Assembly (NCBI RefSeq): GCF_014217255.1
Contig: NZ_CP059404.1
Span: forward strand, 1,488,001-1,552,000
DNA from: Corynebacterium incognita
Lineage (GTDB): Bacteria > Actinomycetota > Actinomycetes > Mycobacteriales > Mycobacteriaceae
Direction of reading: 5' to 3'
DNA: 64,000 nt
Position numbers and translations under genes: made by a program. This document shows positions 28,126-37,281 of the stretch, in pieces; position 1 is the stretch's first letter, and every line of letters starts with the position of its first letter. Under the pieces are notes generated by a model, which did no database searches, had not been told where the DNA came from, and saw only the letters and a program-made list of their open reading frames with translations.

Positions 28126-29165
28126 ATGTCACGACGCTCACTGCACTCTGCCCATCGTGGACGCGGCCTATGGCACCATCCCGCCCACCCGTGTGGTTCA
28201 TGCGCCAGGCGGGTCGTTCCCTACCGGAGTACAAGCGGGTCCGCGAGGGCATCAGCATGCTGGACAGCTGCTTTGATCCCGATCTGCTCGCCGAGATCAC
28301 CATGCAGCCCGTGCGCCGCCACGACGTCGACGCCGCCATCTTGTTCTCCGACATCGTCGTGCCGCTCAAGGCCGCCGGCGTCAAGGTAGACATCGTCCCC
28401 GGCCGTGGCCCCGTGATGGAGCATGCCATCCGTACCGCCAGCGACGTCGACAAGCTTCCCGTGCTCGAGCGCGACATCACCGAGGTCACCCAGGGCATCG
28501 GGATCATCCTGGACGAGCTCACCGACGCCCAGGCGCTCATCGGCTTCGTGGGTGCGCCGTTCACCTTGGCCAGCTACCTCGTTGAGGGCGGCCCGTCCAA
28601 GAACCACGAGCGCACCAAGGCCCTCATGCACGCCGAGCCGGAGACCTGGCACAAGCTCATGCGTCGCCTGGTGCCCACCATCACCGCGTTCCTGCGCACC
28701 CAGGTCGACGCGGGCATCGACGCCATGCAGCTGTTCGATTCCTGGGCCGGCTACCTCAACGAGGCCGACTACCGCGAGTTCGTCCTGCCGTATTCCACCG
28801 AAATCCTGGAGACCGTGGCCGGGGAGATCCCGCGCATCCACTTCGGCGTCGGCACCGGCGAGCTGCTCGGCGCCATGTCCGAGGCCGGATCCGAGGTCAT
28901 GGGCGTGGATTACCGCGTACGCATGGACGCCGCCGCCACCCGCGTGCAGGCCCAGGTCCTGCAGGGCAACCTGGATCCGGCGCTGCTGTTTGCCGGCGAC
29001 GACGCCGTGCGTTCTGCCGTGCGCGCCATCCGCGCGCAGGTCGACGCCGCCCGCCAGGCCGGCGAAGTCACCTCCCACATCTGGAATCTGGGCCACGGCG
29101 TGCTGCCCACCACCGACGCTGAGGCCATTACCCGAGCCGTGGCCATCATCCACGAGGAAGGATAA
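28126..29165 (+). CDS. hemE: Uroporphyrinogen decarboxylase with disturbed 5' end
   Basis: Decarboxylates uroporphyrinogen III to coproporphyrinogen III. From residue APSRPPVWFMRQAGRSLPEY (codons from about 28173) to the stop the protein is complete: AAILFSDIVVPL, FVGAPFTLASYL, DSWAGYL, HFGVGTGELL and WNLGHGVLP are UroD motifs. The 5' end is odd. ATG 28126 gives MSRRSLHSA in one frame, then PIVDAAYGTIP is found in a second, and the conserved body is in a third. The body's own frame is open back to a TTG at 28095 but encodes nothing UroD-like before Met at 28170. See findings. Followed four bases later by hemY. Confidence 0.85.
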
Positions 29166-29169
29166 AACC

Positions 29170-30585
29170 ATGCGCATCGCTATCATCGGCGCGGGCCTGG
29201 CGGGGCTGACCGCCGCCTACGAGCTGCGCGACCACGACGTCGAGGTCTTCGAGGCCGCCGACCGCATCGGCGGCAAGCTACACACCGTGCCCTTTCAGCA
29301 TGGCCGCGTGGATGTGGGTGCGGAGGCCTTCCTCGCTCGCCATAGCGCGGCGCAGGAATTCTTCGCGGAGCTGGGCCTGTCCGAGCAGGTCGTGGCGCCC
29401 TCCGGCCTGCGCTCGCTCATCTACTCCCAGGGCGCCGCGCACCCCATTCCGGCCACCGGCGTCATGGGTATCCCGTCCTCTTCAGAGGCGCTCGCGGACC
29501 TGGTGTCCGCCGACACCCAGGCGCTTATCGACGCCGAGTCCACCGCCACGCCTATCGACTGGAAGGTGGGCCAGGACGTCTCTGTTGGCGAGCTGGTGTC
29601 GCAGCGCTACGGTCAGGAGGTCTCCGACCGCGTCGTGTCCGCGCTGCTCGGCGGCGTGTACTCCTGCGCGGCCGCAGACCTTGGCCTGCGCGCCACGGTG
29701 CCGCACCTGGCGGAGGCCCTCGACGACCTCGCCGAGGCGGGGGAGCCCGTCACGTTGTCGGCCGCGGTGCGCAATGTAGAACAGCACCGCGCGCAGCAGC
29801 GTGACGCGAACCCTTCCACCGCCAAGCCTGCGCCCGTGTTCGGCGCCTTCCGCGGCGGCTACGCCGAGCTCTACGAAACCCTCGCGGAGAAATCCGGCGC
29901 CGCCATCCATATCGACTCGTTCATCTCCGGTATCGCGCGCACCGAGCAGGGCTTCACGCTCGCTGGCAGCGGCGATAAGGGCGAGGCCCCCTTCGATCGC
30001 GTGCTGCTGGCCACCCCGGCGCCCACCACGGCGCGACTGCTGCCCCAGGTCGCCCCGGAGGCCGCGGCCGCGCTCAAGCAGGTCAAACTGGCCAGCTCCG
30101 CGGTGGTGGCGCTGCGCTTTGACAACGACCAAGACTCCCACGGCAACACGATTCCGGACAACTCCGGCGTGCTCGTCGCCCTGGACGAGCCCGGCCTAAA
30201 AACCAAGGCGTTTACCTTCGCCTCCCGCAAGTGGCCCCATCTCGCGGAGCAGGGGCTCATCGTGCGCGCTAGCTTCGGCCGCTTCGGCGACGACGCCATC
30301 GTGCGCGCCGAGGAGGACGATCTCGTGGACTACGCCCTCGATGATCTCCAGACCATCACGGGCTTCGATGGCCGTGACGCGGGCGTCGCTGAGATTTACA
30401 CCCAGCGCTGGTTCGGTGGCATCCCGCGCTTCGATGCCACCCACTTAGACACCGTGGCTACCGTCCGCACCCTGCTTGCCGACGCCCCCGGCATCGACGT
30501 CACCGGCGCCTGGGCCGGCGGCGTGGGGGTGCCCGCCGTCATCGCGGACGCCCGCGCGGCGGCGCAGCGCCTCGCTGAGAGTTAG
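29170..30585 (+). CDS. hemY: Coproporphyrinogen III oxidase/protoporphyrinogen oxidase (HemY/CgoX type)
   Basis: FAD flavoprotein, 471 residues from ATG at 29170. N-terminal dinucleotide motif IGAGLAGLTAAYEL, then EAADRIGGKLHT and DVGAEAFLARH; GGYAELYETLAEKSG in the middle; C-terminal FAD segment GAWAGGVGVPAVIADARAAA. In actinobacteria HemY-family enzymes act on coproporphyrinogen III in the coproporphyrin-dependent route, so CgoX is the better functional name. Four bases after hemE. Overlaps the convergent ppk2 gene by four bases at its end. Confidence 0.92.
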   Translation: MRIAIIGAGLAGLTAAYELRDHDVEVFEAADRIGGKLHTVPFQHGRVDVGAEAFLARHSAAQEFFAELGLSEQVVAPSGLRSLIYSQGAAHPIPATGVMGIPSSSEALADLVSADTQALIDAESTATPIDWKVGQDVSVGELVSQRYGQEVSDRVVSALLGGVYSCAAADLGLRATVPHLAEALDDLAEAGEPVTLSAAVRNVEQHRAQQRDANPSTAKPAPVFGAFRGGYAELYETLAEKSGAAIHIDSFISGIARTEQGFTLAGSGDKGEAPFDRVLLATPAPTTARLLPQVAPEAAAALKQVKLASSAVVALRFDNDQDSHGNTIPDNSGVLVALDEPGLKTKAFTFASRKWPHLAEQGLIVRASFGRFGDDAIVRAEEDDLVDYALDDLQTITGFDGRDAGVAEIYTQRWFGGIPRFDATHLDTVATVRTLLADAPGIDVTGAWAGGVGVPAVIADARAAAQRLAES

Positions 30586-31418
30586 TCCTGCTTCTCCAGC
30601 TTCGCCGCCCGATCTGGCACGTAGTTGAACAGATCGCGGGGCGGGCGGGTGTAGCCGTTGCCCTCGGGGCGCTTCGGGATCTCCGGCACGTCCTGGGTAA
30701 TGTGCTCGTAGGGGATGGTCTCCAACAGGTGGCTGATCACGTTGATGCGCGAGCGCTTCTTGTCCTCGGATTCCACCGTGTACCACGGGGATTCGGGGAT
30801 GTCGGTGTGCACGAACATGGCGTCCTTGGCGCGTGAGTAGTCCTCCCAGCGGTGGATGGACTCCATGTCCATCGGGGAGAGCTTCCAGCGGCGCAGGGGA
30901 TCGTTGCGGCGGGACTTGAAGCGCTTGAGCTGCTCCTCGTCCGAGACGGAGAACCAGTACTTGCGCAACATGATGCCGTCGTCGATAAGCAAGCGCTCGA
31001 AGATCGGCGCCTGCTTTAAGAAGCGGCGGTATTCCTCGGAGGTGCAAAAGCCCATGACGCGCTCGACGCCGGCGCGGTTGTACCAGGAGCGGTCAAAGAT
31101 GACGATCTCTCCCGCGGTGGGGAGCTTTTCCACGTAGCGCTGGAAGTACCACTGACCCTGCTCGCGTTCGGTGGGGGCGGGGAGCGCCTCGATGCGGCAG
31201 GTACGCGGGTTGAGGTACTGGGTGATGCGCTTGATGGCGGAACCCTTCCCGGCGGCGTCGCGGCCTTCCATGATGATGACCACGCGGGCGCCGGTTTCCA
31301 CCACCCACTGCTGCATCTCGACGAGCTCGGCCTGCAGGCGCTTGAGCTCGTCCTCGTAGGCCTCGCGGTCTAGCTTCTTGGGTTTCTTGGAGTGCTTCTT
31401 CTCGCTCGACTTCGACAT
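30582..31418 (-). CDS. ppk2: Polyphosphate kinase 2
   Basis: 278 residues. PPK2 transfers phosphate between polyphosphate and nucleotides. Walker A is EGRDAAGKGSAIKR (about 51-64); the lid and Walker B segments are FQRYVEKLPTAGEIVIFDRSWYN split at 95-117; EEYRRFLKQAPIFE and the KFWFSVS-like YWFSVSDEEQLKRF follow. A Lys-rich N-terminus and coiled stretch (EDELKRLQAELVEMQQW) precede it. One-domain class, usual length. Convergent with hemY; together with Ppx and the phosphatases nearby it suggests polyphosphate handling. Confidence 0.93.
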   Translation of the reverse strand: MSKSSEKKHSKKPKKLDREAYEDELKRLQAELVEMQQWVVETGARVVIIMEGRDAAGKGSAIKRITQYLNPRTCRIEALPAPTEREQGQWYFQRYVEKLPTAGEIVIFDRSWYNRAGVERVMGFCTSEEYRRFLKQAPIFERLLIDDGIMLRKYWFSVSDEEQLKRFKSRRNDPLRRWKLSPMDMESIHRWEDYSRAKDAMFVHTDIPESPWYTVESEDKKRSRINVISHLLETIPYEHITQDVPEIPKRPEGNGYTRPPRDLFNYVPDRAAKLEKQD

Positions 31419-31447
31419 GGATCCAGCTTAACCCGCCGCGCACGCCA

Positions 31448-31463
31448 GGTGGTAATAACCACC
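31448..31463. other. Short perfect hairpin between ppk2 and phosphatase gene
   Basis: GGTGGT (31448-31453) and ACCACC (31458-31463) flank an AATA loop. It follows the stop codon of the minus-strand phosphatase gene and may terminate or process that message, though no T run is present. Confidence 0.35.
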
Positions 31464-31478
31464 GTGTGGATTCGGGGG

Positions 31479-32777
31479 TTACTTCTCCAGCGTCACCTTA
31501 TCCACCACGTACGGCGTGTTCACGTTGTAGGTGGTCAACGTCAGCTCGGTGGGGCTCACCGACACCGCCGTGTAGTCCGGGGTGTAGTCCTGATTCCAAT
31601 ACGCGGTCCACGGCTGCTCCAGGTCTTGGTCGATGAGCTCGCGGCGCGCGTCCGGGTGCTTGGTGCCGAAGCGATCGTGGAAGTCGTAGAACTTGCCTGC
31701 GCCCGCCGTCGTGGCCGTCATGTACAAAACCTCGCCGTCCTGCGGGCGCAGGCGATCGCCGCGCTCCGCGCGCTTGTCCGGCACCACCGGCTCCGTCCCG
31801 CGCATGAGGTGCGAGCGGCTGTAGATGTGGTCGTGGCCCGAGAGCACCACGTCCACCCCGGCCTCGGAGAGCACCGGGGTCAGCTCGCGGCGCAGCGCCT
31901 CGACGTCCGCGTCCGCCGTATGCGATCCCTGCGCGAAGGGGCCGTGGTGGTAGGTGGCCACGATCCAGTCCTTGTCCGCGCCGTGCTTGGCGGCCGTCGC
32001 GCGGATGAACTCCTTGTGGTTCGCGATGTCCGCGGGGTCAGACTCGTTGGAGTTCAGCGAAATAAACAGCACGTTGTTGCGCTCGTAGAAGTAGTTGCCC
32101 GTGCCGCGCTGCTCGTTGGGCAGGGAGAAGTGCTCGCTAAAGTGCTTCATGCCGGACACATAGGTCTCATGGTTGCCCGGGATGGCCGCGGTGGGAAGGG
32201 TGCGCAGCTGCGGGGCGGAGAAGAACTGGTCGTACTGCGGCTGGATGGCGCCCCATCCGTCTACCTGGTCGCCGAGACTGAGCAGCATCTCCGCCTCGGG
32301 GCGCGCAGCGGTGGCGGCGGCCACGGCGTTGCGCCAGTTCTTCCCCTGCGTGGCGTTGTCTAGGTTCACGCCGATTTGGGCGTCGGCCAGCGCCAGGAAG
32401 TCCCAGGTGTCGTCGCCGTCGCCGGTGGTGAAGGTCTGTTCCTGCGACCAGCCCCCGGCCTCGGATCCCACGCGGTAGGTATAGCTAGTCGACGCCTCCA
32501 GTTCCCCCACGTTCGCCTCCTTGGAGACGTAGAGCAGGGCGCCGTTGTCCTGCTCGCGGGCCTCGATGCGGCGGCGGGACTCGGGGTTGGTGGTCTCCCA
32601 GATCTCCACGGCCTCCGCCCCGCGGTGGTGGGTGCGCCAGGAGAAGGTGGCGTCGCTCGCGGTGGCGCCCACGCCGAGTACAAGACGGTAGATGGGGGAG
32701 TCGGCGGCCGTGGCCGCGGCGGGGGTGAGGGCGAGCGCGGTGGTCAGTGCGGCGGTGAGCGCGACCTTCTTGAGCAT
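31479..32777 (-). CDS. Secreted purple-acid-type metallophosphoesterase
   Basis: 432 residues from ATG at 32777 (MLKKVALTAALTTALAL), giving a Sec signal peptide ending after AATAADS. A fibronectin-like N-terminal domain (about 30-120, TYRVGSEAGGWSQEQTF) is followed by a calcineurin-like phosphoesterase domain with LALADAQIG, SLGDQVDGWG, IPGNHETY, VATYHHGPF and LSGHDHIYSR supplying the metal ligands. The DAQIG in the first motif replaces the usual DxH, so one ligand may differ. Probably releases phosphate from organic esters outside the cell. Divergent from phoD; a shared phosphate-controlled promoter region is likely. Confidence 0.85.
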   Translation of the reverse strand: MLKKVALTAALTTALALTPAAATAADSPIYRLVLGVGATASDATFSWRTHHRGAEAVEIWETTNPESRRRIEAREQDNGALLYVSKEANVGELEASTSYTYRVGSEAGGWSQEQTFTTGDGDDTWDFLALADAQIGVNLDNATQGKNWRNAVAAATAARPEAEMLLSLGDQVDGWGAIQPQYDQFFSAPQLRTLPTAAIPGNHETYVSGMKHFSEHFSLPNEQRGTGNYFYERNNVLFISLNSNESDPADIANHKEFIRATAAKHGADKDWIVATYHHGPFAQGSHTADADVEALRRELTPVLSEAGVDVVLSGHDHIYSRSHLMRGTEPVVPDKRAERGDRLRPQDGEVLYMTATTAGAGKFYDFHDRFGTKHPDARRELIDQDLEQPWTAYWNQDYTPDYTAVSVSPTELTLTTYNVNTPYVVDKVTLEK

Positions 32778-32973
32778 TGTGGAGTTGTCCTTAACTGATT
32801 TAAATTTTGCCTGAAGTACCCGGCCATGAAACCACCCGCGGGTAACGCCTGTGTGCACGCGCGGTTAAAAAAGAGAGAACCACCTGAAGTAGTTGTTTCG
32901 AGAAAGTAAAACCTTGGTGAACCCCCGCGCCCTTCGATTGCGCACGTGCCCGCCCGAGCAGACCATCGAAGCT
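32778..32973. promoter_or_regulatory. Divergent promoter region between two phosphatase genes
   Basis: 196 bases with AT-rich blocks on both sides. A 9-bp direct repeat CCTGAAGTA occurs at 32810-32818 and 32883-32891, 73 bp apart. Since both flanking genes encode exported phosphatases and SenX3-RegX3 is encoded nearby, these could be binding sites for a phosphate regulator; the spacing is unusual and the match to known RegX3 or PhoR boxes was not established. Confidence 0.3.
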
Positions 32974-34632
32974 ATGTCTCACGAACTTTCCCGACGCAGC
33001 CTGCTCCGCGGCCTCGCCGCCACCACCGCCACGGCCGCCACCACCGCGGTGGCCCTTCCTGCCGCAGCCACTGGGGCACAGAGCCAACCCGCCGGCGACT
33101 TGCCCTTCCTGCACGGCGTGGCCTCCGGCGACCCGTTGCCCACCTCCGTCATCCTGTGGACCCGCGTCACCCCGGATCGCGACGCGCTGCCCGGATCCAC
33201 CCTGGGCGCCGCCACCGCGGTGCGCTGGGAGTTGGCCGCCGACCGCGCCTTCACCGCCGTCGCCGCCAGCGGCGAGGCCACCACCAGCGCCGAGTCAGAC
33301 CACACCCTCCATATCGACGCCGGCGGCCTCCGGCCCGGCACCGAGTACTACTACCGCTTCACCGTCACCGATGGCCCGCATGCGGGTGCAGTCTCGCCTG
33401 TGGGGCGCACCAAGACGGCGCCGGCCAAGGACGCGGACGTCGACAAGCTCAATTTTGCCCTCGCCTCCTGCGCGAATTGGGAGGCCGGCTATTTCTCCGC
33501 CTACCGGCACATGGCCGATCACGGCGCCGACCTGGACTTCGTCGCCTTCCTCGGTGACTACATCTACGAATACGGCACCGGCGAGTACGCCGGCAAGCAC
33601 GGCGTGGTGCGAGCCTGCCACCCGGAGCGCGAGATCCTGACCCTCGAGGACTACCGCATCCGCTACGGCCAGTACCGCACCGACCAGAACCTGCAGGACG
33701 CACACGCTGCCGCGCCCTGGATCGTCATGTGGGACGACCACGAGACCGCCAACAACTCCTGGCGCGGCGGCGCGGAGAACCACGGCTCCGGCGAGGGCCC
33801 CTGGGACGCCCGCCGCGCGGCGGCCATGCAGGCTTACTTCGAGTGGCAGCCCATGCGGCGCACCACCGCCTCGGAGCAGGGGCGGCTCTATCGCACCTTC
33901 ACCTTCGGCAACCTCGCTGAGTTGACCATGATGGACCTGCGCACCTACCGCGACGCTGAGACCTCGACCGCCAACTTCGGCGACCCTGACCGCACCATGC
34001 TGGGCGCGGAGCAGTTCAACTGGGTGGGCGCCACGGTGGGCCGGTCGACGGCCAGGTGGAACCTGCTGGGCAACTCGGTCATGGTCTCGCCGTTCAAGCT
34101 GCTCACCTTGCCGGATACCCCGGACAACCGCGACGCCAACGAGGCCCTGGCCTTCCTCAAGCAACAGGCGTCCGGGGTGGCGTTGAACTCCGACCAGTGG
34201 GACGGCTACGACGCCGAGCGCGACCGCCTGCTCAAGCTGCTTGCCGACCACGGATCCAACGTCCTGTTCCTCACCGGCGACATCCACTCGGAGTGGGCCA
34301 ATTCCCTCTACCATGGCCGCAAAGAGATCGGCCTCGAGCTGGTCTGCACGTCGGTGACCTCGCCCAACGTCGACGACCTGCTCACCCAAAGGACCGGCAT
34401 CGAGCACACGCCCAACAACGGCACCTCGCGGCTCGTGGAGCGCCTGCTTCGCGACGCCAACCCCTGGGTCAAGCACCTCGACTTCGATGCGCACGGCTAC
34501 ACCCGCGCCACCCTGCGCCGCGACGAGGTGCGTGCCGACTTCGTCCGCGTGGCCAACGTCGAGCACAAGGAGTCCGTGACCCAGGTCGCAGTGACGAAGA
34601 CCTGGCGCGCGGGCGAGGGTTTCGTCGGCTAG
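32974..34632 (+). CDS. phoD: PhoD-family alkaline phosphatase/phosphodiesterase, Tat-exported
   Basis: 552 residues from ATG at 32974. Twin-arginine signal SRRSLLRGLAATTATAATT at residues 6-24, then an N-terminal PhoD domain (FLHGVASGDPLPTSVILWTR, EYYYRFTV) and the catalytic domain with NFALASCANWEAGYF, FVAFLGDYIYEYG, IVMWDDHETANNSW, and LTGDIHSEW. The calcium/iron ligands expected for PhoD (Asp, Tyr, Cys, Asn, His) are all present. Tat export fits a metal-loaded enzyme. Provides phosphate from esters during starvation. Upstream in-frame codons are not used, since the Tat motif would be internal. Confidence 0.92.
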   Translation: MSHELSRRSLLRGLAATTATAATTAVALPAAATGAQSQPAGDLPFLHGVASGDPLPTSVILWTRVTPDRDALPGSTLGAATAVRWELAADRAFTAVAASGEATTSAESDHTLHIDAGGLRPGTEYYYRFTVTDGPHAGAVSPVGRTKTAPAKDADVDKLNFALASCANWEAGYFSAYRHMADHGADLDFVAFLGDYIYEYGTGEYAGKHGVVRACHPEREILTLEDYRIRYGQYRTDQNLQDAHAAAPWIVMWDDHETANNSWRGGAENHGSGEGPWDARRAAAMQAYFEWQPMRRTTASEQGRLYRTFTFGNLAELTMMDLRTYRDAETSTANFGDPDRTMLGAEQFNWVGATVGRSTARWNLLGNSVMVSPFKLLTLPDTPDNRDANEALAFLKQQASGVALNSDQWDGYDAERDRLLKLLADHGSNVLFLTGDIHSEWANSLYHGRKEIGLELVCTSVTSPNVDDLLTQRTGIEHTPNNGTSRLVERLLRDANPWVKHLDFDAHGYTRATLRRDEVRADFVRVANVEHKESVTQVAVTKTWRAGEGFVG

Positions 34633-34654
34633 CTGCGCTCCACCGCGTGCATAG

Positions 34655-35497
34655 TCAGTCCTCGCGGTACACGAAGATGGAGGAGAAGTCCTCGTTGCCG
34701 TGGCCGAGGTCTTGCTGCTTCTCAAATTCGCCGATGGCTGCCGCCACCGCTGGCAGCGCCTCCGCCCCGCCCGCGGTGGAGTCCACCATGAGCTTGGAGT
34801 CCTTGCACAGGGCGTCCACGGTGAAGTCGCCCGGCGCCGTCGGTCGCTCGCCGCGGATGAACGGCTCCTTCATGTTCTTCATGAAGGCCAGGCCCGTGAT
34901 GGAGAGCATGTCCAAGACCTCTCCCTCGCTCAGGTCGTTCGAGGTGCCCAGGCGCAGGGCCTCCAGTACACCTTCGGCGGTCACCGCCAGGGCGAGGTTG
35001 GCCAGCAGTTTGCCCGTGGCGGCCTTCGGGGCCGAATCCACCCCGATGAGTTTTTCGGCGCCCGCCCACGGCCGCACTAGGTCCAGCACGGTCTCGCGAC
35101 GCGACGCGTCCGGGGTGCCCACGTACACGCCTAGCTCGCCCGCGCGCGCCGGGCCCAACGACCCGACGACCGGGGCGTGCACGTAGCCTGGCACCGCCGC
35201 AAACTCCGCGGCCGCCGCCGGCGACACGGTCGTGGTGTCCACCCACGTCATGCCCTCCGGGATGAGCTCCGGCTCCATGATCACCTCGCGTACGTCATCT
35301 GGGCCGAACAGGCTCGTGAACACGATATCCCCGGCCGCCACGGCCGCTGCGGGGCTGTCGGCCCATGCCGCGCCCTCGTCCAACAGGGGCTGCGCCTTTG
35401 CTGCCGTGCGGTTCCATACTGTGACCTCGTGGTCGCGAAGCAGGTGTCGCGCCAGTTCGGTTCCCATGCGTCCGGTTCCCAAGAATGCGATTTTCAT
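34655..35497 (-). CDS. NAD(P)-dependent beta-hydroxyacid dehydrogenase family protein
   Basis: 280 residues from ATG at 35497. Rossmann motif KIAFLGTGRMGTELARHLL, then VTVWNRTAAK, DTTTVSPAAA, HAPVVGSLGPARAGELGVYVG and the catalytic Lys segment APKAATGKLLANLALA; the substrate helix PFIRGERPTAPGDFTVDALCKD closes the active site. This places it with 3-hydroxyisobutyrate and related 6-phosphogluconate-like dehydrogenases. Exact substrate unknown. Convergent with phoD. Confidence 0.85.
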   Translation of the reverse strand: MKIAFLGTGRMGTELARHLLRDHEVTVWNRTAAKAQPLLDEGAAWADSPAAAVAAGDIVFTSLFGPDDVREVIMEPELIPEGMTWVDTTTVSPAAAAEFAAVPGYVHAPVVGSLGPARAGELGVYVGTPDASRRETVLDLVRPWAGAEKLIGVDSAPKAATGKLLANLALAVTAEGVLEALRLGTSNDLSEGEVLDMLSITGLAFMKNMKEPFIRGERPTAPGDFTVDALCKDSKLMVDSTAGGAEALPAVAAAIGEFEKQQDLGHGNEDFSSIFVYRED

Positions 35498-35635
35498 ATC
35501 TCTAGCGTGCCACGAATCCGGTGCTAAGACCATGCCCACATTTTCACCCAGGCACCCCAATGCCGCCTGCGGGCGCGCCACAACCCGCGGGCGGCACCGC
35601 GCATTCCCGCACATCAATCCCCACCATCACTAGCC

Positions 35636-37048
35636 TTAACCGGCCAGCGTCACGTCCGGCGGATCATTCGCCGCCCGCGCCAGTTTCCGCCCCGGCGCCC
35701 GCGCCGCCGCCGGGTGATCGTTGAATTTCAGCCGGTGGCTTCCCGGTCTCTTGAGCCCCACCCGTCCTGTCTCGCGACATCGTTCCGCATACCCCATGTT
35801 TCGCACCCCATCGCGCCGGTCATTGTTGTCCACATGGTGACGCCGGCACAGCAGCGTGAGGTTTTTCAGGTCCGTCGCCCCGCCGTGCGCCCACGCCTGC
35901 AGGTGGTGAACATCGCAGTCCTGCCACGAACGGTCACATCCTGGGTGCGTGCACACCAGTTCGGAGGCTGCCAGTGCTACTTTTTGCCACAGCGTCGCTG
36001 TGCGCGCCGCCCGAGCTAGCTCTAGCGGCTGGCCCTGTTCGTTCACGACGCACAGCAAGTCATGCTGCGCCGCGCCCAGCCGAAGCACATCCAGCGGACG
36101 CAGCTCCACGCCCACCGTGGTGGCCAACCGGCTCGACGGCGTCAACGATTCCAGTTCTTCCAGCGTGGTCGCGATCATCACCGAGCCCAGTCCGTAGCGC
36201 GCCGCCTGTTGCGATCCCAAGTAGTTCCCCACAATCGCCGCCAGCTGGTCAGCCATACGCTGCGGGTACGTCCGCTTATCCTCTTCCGGAGTCAGGCCCG
36301 CGCTTCCGGAATGTCGCGCAGGGGAGAAGGCAGCCTTCAGCAGTGCCGCCGTTGCCGCGTCCACGTAACCGTGTAGGTGCACACCGCCGTCCGCGTCAGG
36401 TCGGCTGATGCTCAACCGGCGCTTCTTTACCGCCGCGTATTCGTCCTTGGTACCGTCCGGGCGCAGCGCCTTCTTATTCGCAGCTGAAATCTCATTGCGT
36501 AGCCACGCCCGCAGCTCATCCAGCGGCAGTTCTTCCTGCTTGTCCAGTGCCATCTTCTTGAGCTGCTCGCGCCCTGGTACCGCGTGCTCATTGAGGTGCT
36601 GTAGTTCCGCCGCGATCATATTGAGCACCGCGAAGGACACCTGCGCGCCCCGCGCAATCGCCGACTTGTTGTCAGCAGCCGCCTGTCGCTCAGCCTCCTC
36701 GCGGCGCACCGCTTCCAGCCCACCGAGCAGACCTGGCTCCGCCTTCCGCGGGGCAAAAAGCTCTCGACCTTCGCGCACTCGGGCGTGCGCGTCCGCCTGA
36801 GAAAGGCGTAGCTTCTTCACCAGGTAGTCCTGCGCCTGCGAGGAACCCACTAGGCGGCCGGCGTCATCACGGTCCGCGACGTAGGCAAAAGCGGCGTCCA
36901 CAGCAGCTTTTCCTGCCCACACGCGCTCCAGCTCAATGAACGCCTCGTGCACGTCCGAGAAACGTACCGCGTCCGGGTCCGCCATGACCGAGCGCAGCTC
37001 CGCCATCGCTGCTGACATCGCGGCAACCAGCCTGGTGACTTGGTTCAT
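35636..37048 (-). CDS. DUF222 / HNH endonuclease family protein (13E12-type)
   Basis: 470 residues. N-terminal DUF222 region about 10-330, ending with the block DALLxxAFSPARH-like ALLKAAFSPARHS and PQRMADQLAAIV; C-terminal HNH domain about 365-415 with CTHPGCDRSWQDCDVHHLQ and LTLLCRRHHVDNND, which contains both zinc cysteines and the catalytic His. Many copies of this family occur in Corynebacterium and Mycobacterium (13E12 repeat family); some ride on mobile DNA but no mobile element is seen here. Its nuclease role is unproven. Some codons (TTC/CGT-rich passages) differ slightly from neighbours. Confidence 0.88.
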   Translation of the reverse strand: MNQVTRLVAAMSAAMAELRSVMADPDAVRFSDVHEAFIELERVWAGKAAVDAAFAYVADRDDAGRLVGSSQAQDYLVKKLRLSQADAHARVREGRELFAPRKAEPGLLGGLEAVRREEAERQAAADNKSAIARGAQVSFAVLNMIAAELQHLNEHAVPGREQLKKMALDKQEELPLDELRAWLRNEISAANKKALRPDGTKDEYAAVKKRRLSISRPDADGGVHLHGYVDAATAALLKAAFSPARHSGSAGLTPEEDKRTYPQRMADQLAAIVGNYLGSQQAARYGLGSVMIATTLEELESLTPSSRLATTVGVELRPLDVLRLGAAQHDLLCVVNEQGQPLELARAARTATLWQKVALAASELVCTHPGCDRSWQDCDVHHLQAWAHGGATDLKNLTLLCRRHHVDNNDRRDGVRNMGYAERCRETGRVGLKRPGSHRLKFNDHPAAARAPGRKLARAANDPPDVTLAG

Positions 37049-37227
37049 GGCTTCCCCCTTTCCACAGTCTCATGAAAGTGTCCGAACCCTGATATTCCAT
37101 CGCTTACATGTTCGATAATACACCTAAACCAGCACCTGTCAACACCTTTTTAGAAAAAGATTTCGACACTTGAAAACGTGCCCTGTGCGAATTAATATCA
37201 AGCCTCAGACCCGCCAGTAGCGCGGGC

Positions 37228-37268
37228 CCGGACGAGGGAGCCGTACCCGGAACGATGACAAGACGGCC
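37228..37268 (+). promoter_or_regulatory. Guanidine-III (mini-ykkC-related, ykkC-III) riboswitch
   Basis: The segment contains CCGGACGAGG, CCGTACCCGG and ACAAGACGGCC in the same order and spacing as the guanidine-III aptamer known from Thermobifida fusca. CCGG pairs with CCGG and GCCGT with ACGGC, giving the two interleaved helices of the pseudoknot. It is followed within a few bases by GGAAAG and the gdx start, so ligand binding can change access of the ribosome. Matches what is known: guanidine-III switches control SMR guanidinium exporters in actinobacteria. Confidence 0.88.
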
Positions 37269-37281
37269 GGAAAGCATCACC

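Noticed and set aside
28423..30585. 720-codon frame running into hemY from within hemE
   Set aside because: The upstream part is an out-of-frame reading of hemE; hemY has a good ATG and FAD motif at 29170.
35636..37048. HNH/DUF222 gene as a group I intron or mobile element
   Set aside because: No intron or insertion-sequence ends are visible; the family is a common resident of corynebacterial chromosomes.
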